Below, piece by piece: positions 37,468 to 47,279 of a stretch of 64,000 bases of DNA. Every line of letters starts with the position of its first letter. The first letter of the stretch is position 1. The DNA comes from Cyanobacteriota bacterium. GTDB lineage: Bacteria > Acidobacteriota > Vicinamibacteria > Vicinamibacterales > UBA2999. The notes below the pieces were generated by a model. That model had not been told where the DNA came from. It saw nothing but the letters and a program-made list of their open reading frames with translations, and did not search any database. The position numbers and the translations under genes are program-made. The stretch spans positions 17,863-81,862 of the forward strand of contig JAIEMQ010000003.1 of the NCBI GenBank assembly GCA_019752015.1, given 5' to 3'.

Positions 37468-37468
37468 G

Positions 37469-37549
37469 CCGCGGTTGATCTCAATCGAGGAAGCGACGCC
37501 GATGCACGACACCGACATCAAGGGCATCGAGACGCTCGTCGCCAGCGGC
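37469..37549 (+). pseudogene. Right fragment of the degraded GGDEF/HTH gene copy
   Basis: These bases match about 24096-24178 of the intact gene (SIEEATPMHDTDIKGIETLVASG, the HTH start). The match ends abruptly, and the next nucleotidyltransferase pair begins within 35 bases, so the copy is interrupted a second time; the last 25 codons of the HTH are missing. Confidence 0.8.
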
Positions 37550-37582
37550 TCGCCACGGCGGCGCGCTCGCGCTGGAATCGCC

Positions 37583-37588
37583 TACAAT
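37583..37588 (+). promoter_or_regulatory. Leaderless -10 hexamer (TACAAT)
   Basis: TACAAT, six bases, then GTG 37595; there is no ribosome site. TACAATCGAGTC is nearly identical to the sequence before 18302. Confidence 0.6.
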
Positions 37589-37594
37589 CGAGTC

Positions 37595-37870
37595 GTGGAA
37601 CACTCGCGCCTTCCGGGTGGCGACATCGTCGAACGCGGTCTTCGCGATCTTGCGGCGTCGCGGCCGTCGGCGGCCGCCGACCTGGTGTTGATCGGTGCGC
37701 CGCGGCTCCGCCGGCTCGGACTCGTCATCCCGCTCGAACGGGCGGCCGGCGCCGAGCATCGGCTGTACCTGCGGTTGGCGGCGGAGGATCCGCTGACGGC
37801 TCATTCGCGGTACAACGCGTTGATCCGGTGCCTGGTGAGCTTCGAGCGTGCCGCGGCATGCGGGGTCTAA
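37595..37870 (+). CDS. Small partner protein of a DUF6036 nucleotidyltransferase
   Basis: The 91-residue product starts at GTG 37595. The sequence is helical with an Arg-rich middle (LVLIGAPRLRRLGLVIPLERA) and a C-terminal SRYNALIRCLVSFERA. It has no signal or membrane segment and no known family. It overlaps the following nucleotidyltransferase by 13 bases. It does not look homologous to the small partners at 18302 or 36743, so similar position may reflect convergent pairing. Confidence 0.55.
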   Translation: MEHSRLPGGDIVERGLRDLAASRPSAAADLVLIGAPRLRRLGLVIPLERAAGAEHRLYLRLAAEDPLTAHSRYNALIRCLVSFERAAACGV

Positions 37871-38379
37871 CCGGCCGCGATCAGGCGGAGCGCTTCATGC
37901 GGGCGCTGGGCAGCGCCGTCCAGCACCAGACGCGCGTCTACCTGACAGGCGGCGCCAGTGCGGTCCTGCTGGGATGGCGTGAATCCACCATCGACATCGA
38001 CCTCACGTTCGTGCCCGAGGGTGACGACGTGTTCCGGGCGATTGCGCGCTTGAAAGACGAGCTCAGGATCAATGTCGAACTCGCCTCGCCCGCGCACTTT
38101 ATTCCCGCGCTGCCCGGCTGGGACGGTCGCAGCCGCTTCATCGGGCAGGAAGGCCAGGTCGCGTTCTATCATTACGATTTCTACTCGCAAGCGCTCGCGA
38201 AAATCGAGCGCGGGCACGCGCAGGATCGCGTGGACGTGGCGGCGATGCTGGCCAGCGGCCTGGTCGAGCGGGCCCGTCTGCTGGACCTCTTCGAGCAGAT
38301 TTTTCCCGAGCTGTACCGCTATCCGGCGATCGATCCGGAATCGTTTCGCGGTTTGGTGCGCGAAGCCGTGGCGCCATGA
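37858..38379 (+). CDS. DUF6036-type nucleotidyltransferase
   Basis: The 173-residue product has VYLTGGASAVLLGWRESTIDIDL, with the GG loop and D-x-D pair of the nucleotidyltransferase fold. INVELASPAHFIPALPGWDGRS and FYHYDFYSQALAKIERGHAQD follow, typical of the DUF6036 group, then a helical end. ATG 37858 lies inside the end of the partner gene. Such proteins often sit in toxin-antitoxin or phage-defence islands, which fits the neighbours here (a second nucleotidyltransferase pair and VapBC). Confidence 0.8.
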   Translation: MRGLTGRDQAERFMRALGSAVQHQTRVYLTGGASAVLLGWRESTIDIDLTFVPEGDDVFRAIARLKDELRINVELASPAHFIPALPGWDGRSRFIGQEGQVAFYHYDFYSQALAKIERGHAQDRVDVAAMLASGLVERARLLDLFEQIFPELYRYPAIDPESFRGLVREAVAP

Positions 38380-38461
38380 ATCCAAGGGCGATCCGCCGGG
38401 CGCATGGTCACAACAGCTCAGGTCGCGTTGGTGCATCCCGCCCCACCGGCGACACGTATGG

Positions 38462-38467
38462 TAAATT
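38462..38467 (+). promoter_or_regulatory. Near-leaderless -10 candidate (TAAATT) of vapBC
   Basis: TAAATT lies seven bases before ATG 38475, one base further than the other leaderless starts in this window. Confidence 0.4.
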
Positions 38468-38474
38468 GTATGGC

Positions 38475-38708
38475 ATGGTCAGGACCACGGTGTACCTGCC
38501 GAGAAAACTCAAGGCGGCCGTCAAGCGGACCGCGGCGGCCGCCGGCATCAGCGAGGCGGCCTTGATTCGCACCGCGCTGCAGCGCGCGACCGAGCGGAGC
38601 ATCGCGCGGCCGGCGCTGCCGCTCTTCACGAGCGGCGTACCCGGCCTCGCACAGCGAGTCGAAGAAGCCCTCGCGGGTGACGGCGGCGCCGCCTTCGGCG
38701 AGCGCTGA
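38475..38708 (+). CDS. VapB-like ribbon-helix-helix antitoxin
   Basis: The 77-residue product begins MVRTTVYLPRKLKAAVKRTAAAAG, a strand and first helix of a ribbon-helix-helix (CopG-like) DNA-binding domain. ISEAALIRTALQRAT forms the second helix. The C-terminal half (PLFTSGVPGLAQRVEEAL) is the likely toxin-binding tail. ATG 38475 is preferred over an upstream ATG at 38376, because the RHH strand begins there and a -10 hexamer precedes it. The PIN toxin gene follows after two bases. VapB antitoxins usually repress their own promoter together with VapC. Confidence 0.85.
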   Translation: MVRTTVYLPRKLKAAVKRTAAAAGISEAALIRTALQRATERSIARPALPLFTSGVPGLAQRVEEALAGDGGAAFGER

Positions 38709-38710
38709 TC

Positions 38711-39121
38711 GTGCTGGTCGTCGACACCAGCGGCCTGCTTGCGGCGATCGATGGCAGCCAGCGCGATCACGCCGCCTGCGCAGCGGTGATCGCCCAACAC
38801 ACCGGACCCTTCTTGTTGTCGCCCTTTGTCCTGGCCGAGCTCGACTACCTGCTGGCCGCGCGTGTCGGCAGACACGCCCAGGCCGCGTTCCTCGAAGAAG
38901 TCGCTCGTGGCGCGTATCAGCTCGAACCGTTTGACAGCGAAGATGTGTCTGCCGCCGGACAGCTGCTCGCCAAATATGACGCCATTGAGCCGGGGCTGGC
39001 GGATGCGTCGATCGTCGTCATAGCCGGGCGCCACCGCGTGCGCGATGTGCTGACGCTCGATCGACGGCATTTCGACGTCATGCGCCAGCTCAACGGCCGT
39101 CCGTTCCGCGTCTGGCCATAA
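38711..39121 (+). CDS. VapC-like PIN-domain toxin
   Basis: The 136-residue product is a single PIN domain, a Mg-dependent ribonuclease fold. The acidic residues are present: VVDTSGLLAAID (first Asp), FVLAELDYLL (Glu), GLADASIVVIA (Asp) and VLTLDRRHF (last Asp), so it should be active. Targets of VapC toxins are usually tRNA or rRNA. It starts with GTG 38711, two bases after the antitoxin stop, a standard VapBC layout. It ends 12 bases before the stop of the convergent acs gene. Confidence 0.9.
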   Translation: MLVVDTSGLLAAIDGSQRDHAACAAVIAQHTGPFLLSPFVLAELDYLLAARVGRHAQAAFLEEVARGAYQLEPFDSEDVSAAGQLLAKYDAIEPGLADASIVVIAGRHRVRDVLTLDRRHFDVMRQLNGRPFRVWP

Positions 39122-39133
39122 CGGCAGCGGACG

Positions 39134-41095
<1,962 letters not shown>

Positions 41096-41101
41096 CAGCG
41101 G

Positions 41102-41107
41102 AGTATA
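41102..41107 (-). promoter_or_regulatory. Leaderless -10 hexamer (TATACT) of acs
   Basis: On the minus strand TATACT, six bases, ATG 41095. There is no ribosome site between them. The area where a -35 box would lie is taken by the palindrome at 41115-41134. Confidence 0.6.
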
Positions 41108-41114
41108 TCTCCGC

Positions 41115-41191
41115 GGTCCGGCTAAAGCCGGACCCTCACAGTAATGAGTGTGGGGACAGTGCTCCTGTGAGGGTCCGCCTTTAGGCGGACC
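41115..41191. repeat. Composite of three perfect palindromes
   Basis: Stem 1: GGTCCGGCT/AGCCGGACC (41115-41134). Outer pair: CCCTCACAG (41133-41141) and CTGTGAGGG (41165-41173). Stem 3: GGTCCGCCT/AGGCGGACC (41172-41191). All are perfect 9-bp pairings with 2-base loops in stems 1 and 3. The unit could fold as a cloverleaf between the acs promoter and the next gene's stop. Confidence 0.85.
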
Positions 41192-42073
41192 TCAGCGAGT
41201 TCCGTACCAGCGGAAGCGTTTCGGCCTGAGGCGAATGAGGTCGAGCGCCGACGCCGCCGATTCGATCATCGGCGGCTCGACACGGTTGGCCGCGCGCGAC
41301 GCGGCCTCCTGAAGCGCGCGCTCGCACAACAGGTTGACGAGGCGCGGCACGCCGCCGGAGAGGTTGTAGATCACTTCAATGGCCGCGCCGCTGAACGTGA
41401 CGGCGTTGCCGCCGCCAATGGCGAGGCGATGGACGATGTACTTCTCGCACTCGTCGCGCTCGAGCGGCTGCAGGCGCGCGCGCACCGAGAGGCGATCGTC
41501 GGCGAAGGTCGGCAGCATCGGCGCGCCGCCGAGGCCCGGCTGGCCCGCCAGCAGGAACTGCAGGATGCGATCCCGGTTCGACGCGAGCGTCGCGATCTCG
41601 AGCACCTGCTCCTTCGTGGCCGGCGGCAGGCTGTGCGCTTCGTCGACGATCAGCACGGCGCCCTGGCTCGTCGCCTTGAGGCGGCCGAGAAAGTCGTCGA
41701 ACATCTCGAGCAACTCGGGCCGCCGCGCGCCTTGCAGCCGGCCCTGCTTCACTTCGTCCTTCGACAGCGCGCCGAGATCCTGCAGCATCAGGCGGAGGAG
41801 ATCGTCCGGCGACAGCAGGGCATTGCCGAGCAGCGCCGCGCGCGACTTGCGCTCCTGCAGATCGAGCAGCGTCTTGCACAGCGTGGTCTTGCCGACGCCG
41901 AGATCGCCGAGCACCAGCATCACGAGGTCACGGCGCGCGACCGCCGCCGACAGCGCGTCGAAGGCGCGCGCGTGCGAGCGGCTGCGGTAATAAAACCGGG
42001 GATCGGGGGTCAGGCTGAACGGACGCTGCGAAAAACGGAAGACCGCAGCGTAGTCCGGCGTCGGGGGCTCCAT
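41192..42073 (-). CDS. ExeA/GspA-like AAA ATPase
   Basis: The 293-residue product has the ExeA-type opening FSQRPFSLTPDPRFYYRSRSHARAFDAL, Walker A GDLGVGKTT, Walker B VLIVDEAHSLP, sensor QFLLAGQPGL and the winged end with LSGGVPRLVNLLCERAL. ExeA relatives load the type II secretion outer-membrane ring or act as general partner-loading ATPases. Here there is no peptidoglycan-binding domain or membrane segment, so it is a soluble short form. The end (RPKRFRWYGTR) is basic. Its link to the PilB of this window is speculative. Confidence 0.85.
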   Translation of the reverse strand: MEPPTPDYAAVFRFSQRPFSLTPDPRFYYRSRSHARAFDALSAAVARRDLVMLVLGDLGVGKTTLCKTLLDLQERKSRAALLGNALLSPDDLLRLMLQDLGALSKDEVKQGRLQGARRPELLEMFDDFLGRLKATSQGAVLIVDEAHSLPPATKEQVLEIATLASNRDRILQFLLAGQPGLGGAPMLPTFADDRLSVRARLQPLERDECEKYIVHRLAIGGGNAVTFSGAAIEVIYNLSGGVPRLVNLLCERALQEAASRAANRVEPPMIESAASALDLIRLRPKRFRWYGTR

Positions 42074-42109
42074 GCCAAGGCGGCTTATCGGCTCGAAGCG
42101 GTCAAATCG

Positions 42110-42583
42110 TTAGACCAATTGCACAGGTTTCTTTCTGAAGATCAGCGCTCCGAACAGGCCGCCGAGCGCGCCAAACATCGAGTTGACGACGATCGAGATG
42201 AAGAAGAACAGGAAAAAGCCGGCGCCAATGACTGGACCGGCGCCGAATTGCTCGAACAACCGGCGCATCTCAGGGGGCAAATCCGGGTTGTTCAGCACGC
42301 CCCTGACCATTTCCCCCCGCAGCGGTCCCATCGCCAGCGTGAGCGGGATGGAAATGACCGCCGCGACGAATGCGCCGATCAGGCCTGCGAACAGCCCGAC
42401 AATGACGCCGTCGAGGATCGTGATTGGCTCGGGATGATTCTGCTGCATCAGGTATGCGGCCAGCGCCCCGCCAAAGAGCACCCACGCGCAACAGCAGTTG
42501 GCGAGGTTGATCACCGGCAGTGCCGACAGCACGCCGAGGGCCACACCACCGATCAGCGCCGGTTGCGTCTTCGCTGGACTCAC
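42110..42583 (-). CDS. Membrane protein, unknown function
   Basis: The 157-residue product has about four membrane segments (8-24, 30-48, 55-85, 115-145). A CCCAWVLFGG run lies at the second segment, and a soluble loop (RGEMVRGVLNNPDLPPEMRRLFEQFG) before the last. It ends with a short basic tail. I do not recognise a function; similar short proteins occur in Acidobacteria. The start is GTG 42583, and AAGG from the TTCTGCC heptamer array supplies the ribosome site. Confidence 0.6.
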   Translation of the reverse strand: MSPAKTQPALIGGVALGVLSALPVINLANCCCAWVLFGGALAAYLMQQNHPEPITILDGVIVGLFAGLIGAFVAAVISIPLTLAMGPLRGEMVRGVLNNPDLPPEMRRLFEQFGAGPVIGAGFFLFFFISIVVNSMFGALGGLFGALIFRKKPVQLV

Positions 42584-42584
42584 G

Positions 42585-42607
42585 TTCTGCCTTCTGCCTT
42601 CTGCCTT
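42585..42607. repeat. TTCTGCC heptamer array x3
   Basis: Three units lie between the inositol-phosphate synthase stop and the GTG of the next minus-strand gene. Read on the minus strand (GGCAGAA) they form its ribosome-binding area. Confidence 0.85.
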
Positions 42608-42613
42608 CTGCCT

Positions 42614-43927
<1,314 letters not shown>

Positions 43928-43933
43928 CTTGGA

Positions 43934-43939
43934 AATATA
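43934..43939 (-). promoter_or_regulatory. Leaderless -10 hexamer (TATATT) of ino1
   Basis: On the minus strand TATATT, six bases (TCCAAG), GTG 43927. Confidence 0.6.
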
Positions 43940-43951
43940 TCATCGACGGAG

Positions 43952-44500
43952 ATGATGTTCCTGCTGCGGATGCTGATGCGCCGGGGCCGCGGCCCGGCGA
44001 TGGATCCGCTGCAAGTGTCGATGACCGGCGTGCGCATGGGCGAGCGTTTCCTGCAGATCGGTTGTCACGATCGCGCGTTGTTGTCGGGCCTTGCCGCGAA
44101 GGTGGGGCTGAGCGGGACCGCCGCGGTCGCGGCGTTCGACGATGAGCAGGCGAAGCGCGCCGCCGCAGTCGGCGCGAAAGTCGGCGCGTTGATCGACACG
44201 CACAAGATCGAAGGGCTGACGCTGCCGTTCGACAGCGATCACTTCGACATGGTCGTCGTCGACGACACCAACGGCACGTTCGGATCGATCGACGACGGGA
44301 GCCGCGTCGCCTACCTGCGCGACGCGAAGCGCGCAGTCCGGCACGGCGGACGCATCGAAGTGATCGAAGGCATGACGGCAAAGCGCAGCGCCGGCTACGA
44401 CGCGTTGCGAGATCTGACCAGCGCGGGGTTCAAGCCGGTGCGAGTGCTTGCCGAGAAAGACGGTTTCAGGTTTCTCGAAGGACTTCGACCAAATTCTTGA
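43952..44500 (+). CDS. SAM-dependent methyltransferase-like protein
   Basis: The 182-residue product has the class I methyltransferase order. FLQIGCHDRALLSGLAAKVG is motif I in a weak form (IGC rather than GxGxG); AAVAAFDDEQ is the acidic residue end of strand 2; LPFDSDHFDMVVVDD is motif IV; and RAVRHGGRIEVIEG is motif V. SAM binding is plausible, but the first motif is unusual. CGGAG directly before the ATGATG at 43952 supports this start over an upstream frame opening at 43919. It is divergent from ino1. Confidence 0.7.
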   Translation: MMFLLRMLMRRGRGPAMDPLQVSMTGVRMGERFLQIGCHDRALLSGLAAKVGLSGTAAVAAFDDEQAKRAAAVGAKVGALIDTHKIEGLTLPFDSDHFDMVVVDDTNGTFGSIDDGSRVAYLRDAKRAVRHGGRIEVIEGMTAKRSAGYDALRDLTSAGFKPVRVLAEKDGFRFLEGLRPNS

Positions 44501-44509
44501 TGCGGCGGA

Positions 44510-45160
44510 TTAGAGCGTCAGCGTGGACGGATCCTCGCCGCGCTGCAATTCGATTGACATCTGCACCGAGCCGAACGTGATCTGATCGCCGGATTCGATC
44601 GCCGTCGGCTTCGCGATGCGGGTGCCGTTGACCTGCGTGCCGTTCTTGCTGCCGAGATCCTCGACCGTCACCGACCGGCTGGTCACGACAATGCGAGCGT
44701 GCTCGCGTGACACGCTGACGTCATTCAGAAACACCTCGCATTCCCGATCGCGGCCGACCAGATGCGTGCCGACGCCGAGCGGGATTCGCTTCGCTCCGGC
44801 CGTCAGCACGGTCCTGGCGCGAGCGCGCCTGCCGAGCGGCGAACGCGAGCGCTGCTCCCGGACGTTGGCGGCGAAGCTGTAGCCGATGCCGTGGTGAGTT
44901 TTGATCGATCGGGCGGGTGACGACTTCTCGCCAAGCGCCGCGCGCAGCTCCCCGATCAGCACGTGAAGGTTGGCCTCGACGACGAACGTGTCCTGCCACA
45001 GCTCGTTCATCAACTCCTGCTTCGGCACGGCGCGCGGCCGCTGCTCGATCAGAAAGCGCAGTAAATCGTAGGCTTTCGGCGACAGGTGCACCTCGGCGCC
45101 ATGGCGCGACAATTCACGGCTCTCCGTATCCAGCGTGCAGTCGGCGAAGGAATATTTCAT
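44510..45160 (-). CDS. Winged-helix and FHA domain regulator
   Basis: The 216-residue product has an OmpR/PhoB-type winged helix at residues 1-98 (ADCTLDTESRELSRHG, LSPKAYDLLRFLIEQRP, SIKTHHGIGYSFAA). A basic linker (RSRSPLGRRARAR) and an FHA domain (about 120-205) follow: VGRDRECEVFLNDVSVSREHARI and EDLGSKNGTQVNG, the phospho-Thr binding residues. There is no receiver, so it probably responds to a Ser/Thr kinase rather than a histidine kinase. A PEGA-containing protein at the window end may belong to such a kinase, but it is too far away for a direct claim. Confidence 0.88.
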   Translation of the reverse strand: MKYSFADCTLDTESRELSRHGAEVHLSPKAYDLLRFLIEQRPRAVPKQELMNELWQDTFVVEANLHVLIGELRAALGEKSSPARSIKTHHGIGYSFAANVREQRSRSPLGRRARARTVLTAGAKRIPLGVGTHLVGRDRECEVFLNDVSVSREHARIVVTSRSVTVEDLGSKNGTQVNGTRIAKPTAIESGDQITFGSVQMSIELQRGEDPSTLTL

Positions 45161-45212
45161 CCCGTTTAGAAAAACTCTAGACGGCGCTTAGGACACGCAA
45201 CCCCTGGTTGGG

Positions 45213-45218
45213 TAACCT
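45213..45218 (+). promoter_or_regulatory. Leaderless -10 hexamer (TAACCT)
   Basis: TAACCT, six bases, ATG 45225; there is no ribosome site. Confidence 0.5.
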
Positions 45219-45224
45219 GCAGAC

Positions 45225-45446
45225 ATGACGGAAACCCTGACACGACGTGAACGGCAAGTCGCCGAGGCGGTGGCACGCGGTCTGTCGAACAAGGAGATCG
45301 CCGCGGAGTTCGGCATCGGCGCCGAGACGGTCAAGAAGCACCTCTCGACAATTTACAGCAAGCTGGCGATGACCGGGCGGGTGATGCTCGCCGTGCACAT
45401 CGCGCGATCGATCGATGCAGAACAGCGGCCGGCAGCCGCGTCATGA
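45225..45446 (+). CDS. Stand-alone LuxR-type HTH protein
   Basis: The 73-residue product is only a GerE/LuxR helix-turn-helix: LTRRERQVAEAVARGLSNKEIAAEFGIGAETVKKHLSTIYSKL. The recognition helix VKKHLSTIY is intact. No receiver or sensor domain is attached, as in small regulators of the GerE type. It ends overlapping the convergent FHA gene by six bases. The partner and targets are unknown. Confidence 0.85.
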   Translation: MTETLTRRERQVAEAVARGLSNKEIAAEFGIGAETVKKHLSTIYSKLAMTGRVMLAVHIARSIDAEQRPAAAS

Positions 45447-45755
45447 CAGCCCGGTCGTCGTCGGCGGATCTTCCGACGCCTCGACGATGAACCAGCCCTT
45501 GACGTGACCGAACTCGATCTCGTCGCCGTCCCTCAGCGCGGACGGGACCTTGATCGTCGATCCCATGATCTGCGTGCCGTTCTTGCTCTTGAGATCCTCG
45601 AGCGTGGCGTCGGCGCCGCTGATCGTGATGCGCGCGTGATTGCGCGAAACGCTCGCGTCGTTGATGCACACCGTGGATGCCGGATCGCGCCCGATGGTGT
45701 TCACGCCGGGCGTAAGGACGAAGCGCCGATGACCGATGCGAAGAGACCGCACCAT
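45441..45755 (-). CDS. Small FHA-domain protein
   Basis: The 104-residue product is essentially one FHA domain: GVNTIGRDPASTVCINDASVSRNHARI, with Arg, Ser and His of the phospho-Thr pocket, then EDLKSKNGTQIMGS. It should bind a phosphorylated Ser/Thr-kinase target. The domain closely resembles the FHA half of the 44510 gene in order and spacing, so the two may read the same kinase. The start is ATG 45755; a TACGAT lies nine bases upstream. Confidence 0.85.
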   Translation of the reverse strand: MVRSLRIGHRRFVLTPGVNTIGRDPASTVCINDASVSRNHARITISGADATLEDLKSKNGTQIMGSTIKVPSALRDGDEIEFGHVKGWFIVEASEDPPTTTGLS

Positions 45756-45772
45756 TTCGGGCGCATCGTATC

Positions 45773-45826
45773 AAAAGGCAGAAGGCAAAAGGCAGAAGGC
45801 AAAAGGGAAGGAGAAAGGCAAAAGGA
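45773..45826. repeat. AAAAGGC/AGAAGGC heptamer array
   Basis: Five clear units alternate AAAAGGC and AGAAGGC, followed by decayed ones, between two divergent gene starts. The reverse complement (TTTTGCC) recurs at 47080-47114. Confidence 0.88.
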
Positions 45827-45827
45827 G

Positions 45828-45833
45828 TAGTAT
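45828..45833 (+). promoter_or_regulatory. Leaderless -10 hexamer (TAGTAT)
   Basis: TAGTAT, six bases, ATG 45840. AGGAG at 45824-45828 is 11 bases from the ATG and part of the repeat, so a led transcript from further upstream is also possible. Confidence 0.5.
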
Positions 45834-45839
45834 CCGGAC

Positions 45840-47045
45840 ATGAAACGGCGCACTCTTTGCGTCATCGGACTTCTGCTGCTGGGCGCTTCATCGGTCAGCC
45901 TTGAACAATCGTCCAATGCACCTTACCGGCTCGTCCCTGGGTGGGGCACCTTACCCGGCGGCGCCACTTGGGGAGAGGTGCCAGGCATGGCAATCGACGC
46001 CCGCGGAAGGATTTACGCGTTTCACCGCGCCGACGTCCCGGTCGTCGAAATGGATCGCGACGGCAAGATCCTGAAGATGTGGGGCGAGAAGTTGTTCGCG
46101 TGGCCTCACGGCATCCGGATCGATCGATTCGGCAATCTGTGGATCACCGACGGTCAGGCCCGCAATGGTCTCGGCCAGCAGGTCTTCAAGTACAGCCCCG
46201 ACGGCAAGTTGCTGATGACGCTCGGCACCAAAGGGACGCGCGGTGAAGGCCCCGACACCTTCGGCGGACCGACCGACGTTGCGGTCGCCGCCAACGGCGA
46301 CATCTTCGTTTCCGACGGGCACCAGAACTCACGTATCGTCAAGTTCGACAAAGACGGGAAGTTCATCAAGGCCTGGGGCAGGCGCGGCGATCAGCCGGGT
46401 GAGTTCAACCTGCCCCACACGCTGGTGATCGACTCACGCGGCCGCGTCCTCGTGGGCGATCGATCGAACAATCGGATCCAGATTTTCGATCAAGAAGGAA
46501 ACTTCCTCGATCAATGGACTCAGTTCGGCACGCCGAGCGGGATGTACGTCACGCCCGACGACACGCTGTATGTCGTCGACTACAACGTGAAGAAAGGCGT
46601 GTTCATCGGCAGCGCGCGCGATGGATCGGTCAAGTACAAGCTTGACGACGCCGTTGCGGAAGGCGTCGTCGTCGATAAGGATGGCAATATTTACGTCGGC
46701 GAAACGGTTCCGGGAACGACACTGGCGGGCGCTGTAGGCGGGCACATGGTCAGGAAGTTTGAAAAGATCTGGATGCAGTTCGTTTCGGCCGCAACCTCCG
46801 GAGGCGCCCATCTCGAGGAGGCCGACGCGGCGTCGAGCAAGGCCCACTTCATTTCCCTGAACCGCGGCGCACTGCGCGAGTTTCGCGAGGCGAGGTACTG
46901 GATTCGATTAATCGGCGCCACGAAGCTCAACGGCTTCGACAAAGCGCCCGCACTGGCAAGTGAAGCGACGGAACTGGTGGCAATCGTCTCCACCATCGTC
47001 AAACGAGCGTCCAGCAACAACCGAAGGGAGCCGCCGAACAATTGA
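45840..47045 (+). CDS. NHL-repeat beta-propeller fused to a four-helix-bundle (S23-like) tail
   Basis: The 401-residue product starts with a signal peptide (about 1-22). An NHL-type propeller follows to about residue 310 (PGMAIDARGRIYAFHRADV, PHGIRIDRFGNLWITDG, GPTDVAVAANGDIFVSDG, LVIDSRGRVLVGDRSNNRIQIF), like the amidating-lyase group. The propeller normally ends after GHMVRKF. Here the frame continues as FVSAATSGGAHLEEADAASS and FREARYWIRLIGATKL, the typical helices 2-4 of the four-helix-bundle protein encoded in rRNA intervening sequences. The first helix of that protein is missing. The joint is near 46760. Whether the tail folds or is a by-product of a rearrangement is open. Confidence 0.82.
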   Translation: MKRRTLCVIGLLLLGASSVSLEQSSNAPYRLVPGWGTLPGGATWGEVPGMAIDARGRIYAFHRADVPVVEMDRDGKILKMWGEKLFAWPHGIRIDRFGNLWITDGQARNGLGQQVFKYSPDGKLLMTLGTKGTRGEGPDTFGGPTDVAVAANGDIFVSDGHQNSRIVKFDKDGKFIKAWGRRGDQPGEFNLPHTLVIDSRGRVLVGDRSNNRIQIFDQEGNFLDQWTQFGTPSGMYVTPDDTLYVVDYNVKKGVFIGSARDGSVKYKLDDAVAEGVVVDKDGNIYVGETVPGTTLAGAVGGHMVRKFEKIWMQFVSAATSGGAHLEEADAASSKAHFISLNRGALREFREARYWIRLIGATKLNGFDKAPALASEATELVAIVSTIVKRASSNNRREPPNN

Positions 47046-47079
47046 TCGGCCTTTTTCCTTTTCCCTTCCGTCCCTTCCC

Positions 47080-47114
47080 TTTTGCCTTTTGCCTTTTGCC
47101 TTTTGCCTTTTGCC
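47080..47114. repeat. TTTTGCC heptamer array x5
   Basis: Five perfect units lie 35 bases after the NHL-S23 stop, preceded by degenerate CTTTTCC/CTTCCC copies. The rest of the gap to 47280 shows no clear promoter. Confidence 0.9.
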
Positions 47115-47279
47115 TTTAAAACACTGGAGTCTACAGGCTACAAGCCGTCCAGAATCCACGACAGGTAGCCGACAGGACCCCTGCAAAGATCCGGCGGTTT
47201 CAGGCCGAAAAGCTGGATTGTGAGCTTCCGCTTCCCTCGGAAACCACGGCAAGCCTTTTGAAGTAACACAGGCACAGCC

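Larger units (their letters stand above)
36671..37480. repeat. Direct repeats flanking an 800-bp insertion
   Basis: GCGGTTGATC occurs at 36671-36680 and again exactly 800 bases later at 37471-37480. Both align with the single 24098-24107 copy of the intact GGDEF/HTH gene. The unit between them carries a nucleotidyltransferase pair. No transposase or terminal inverted repeat is visible. Confidence 0.75.

Noticed and set aside
36671..37480. Calling the 800-bp unit an insertion sequence
   Set aside because: No transposase or terminal inverted repeats, only 10-bp direct repeats; it may equally result from illegitimate recombination.
38376..38474. Upstream ATG for the VapB-like gene
   Set aside because: Adds 33 residues without RHH similarity, and would place the start before the -10 hexamer.
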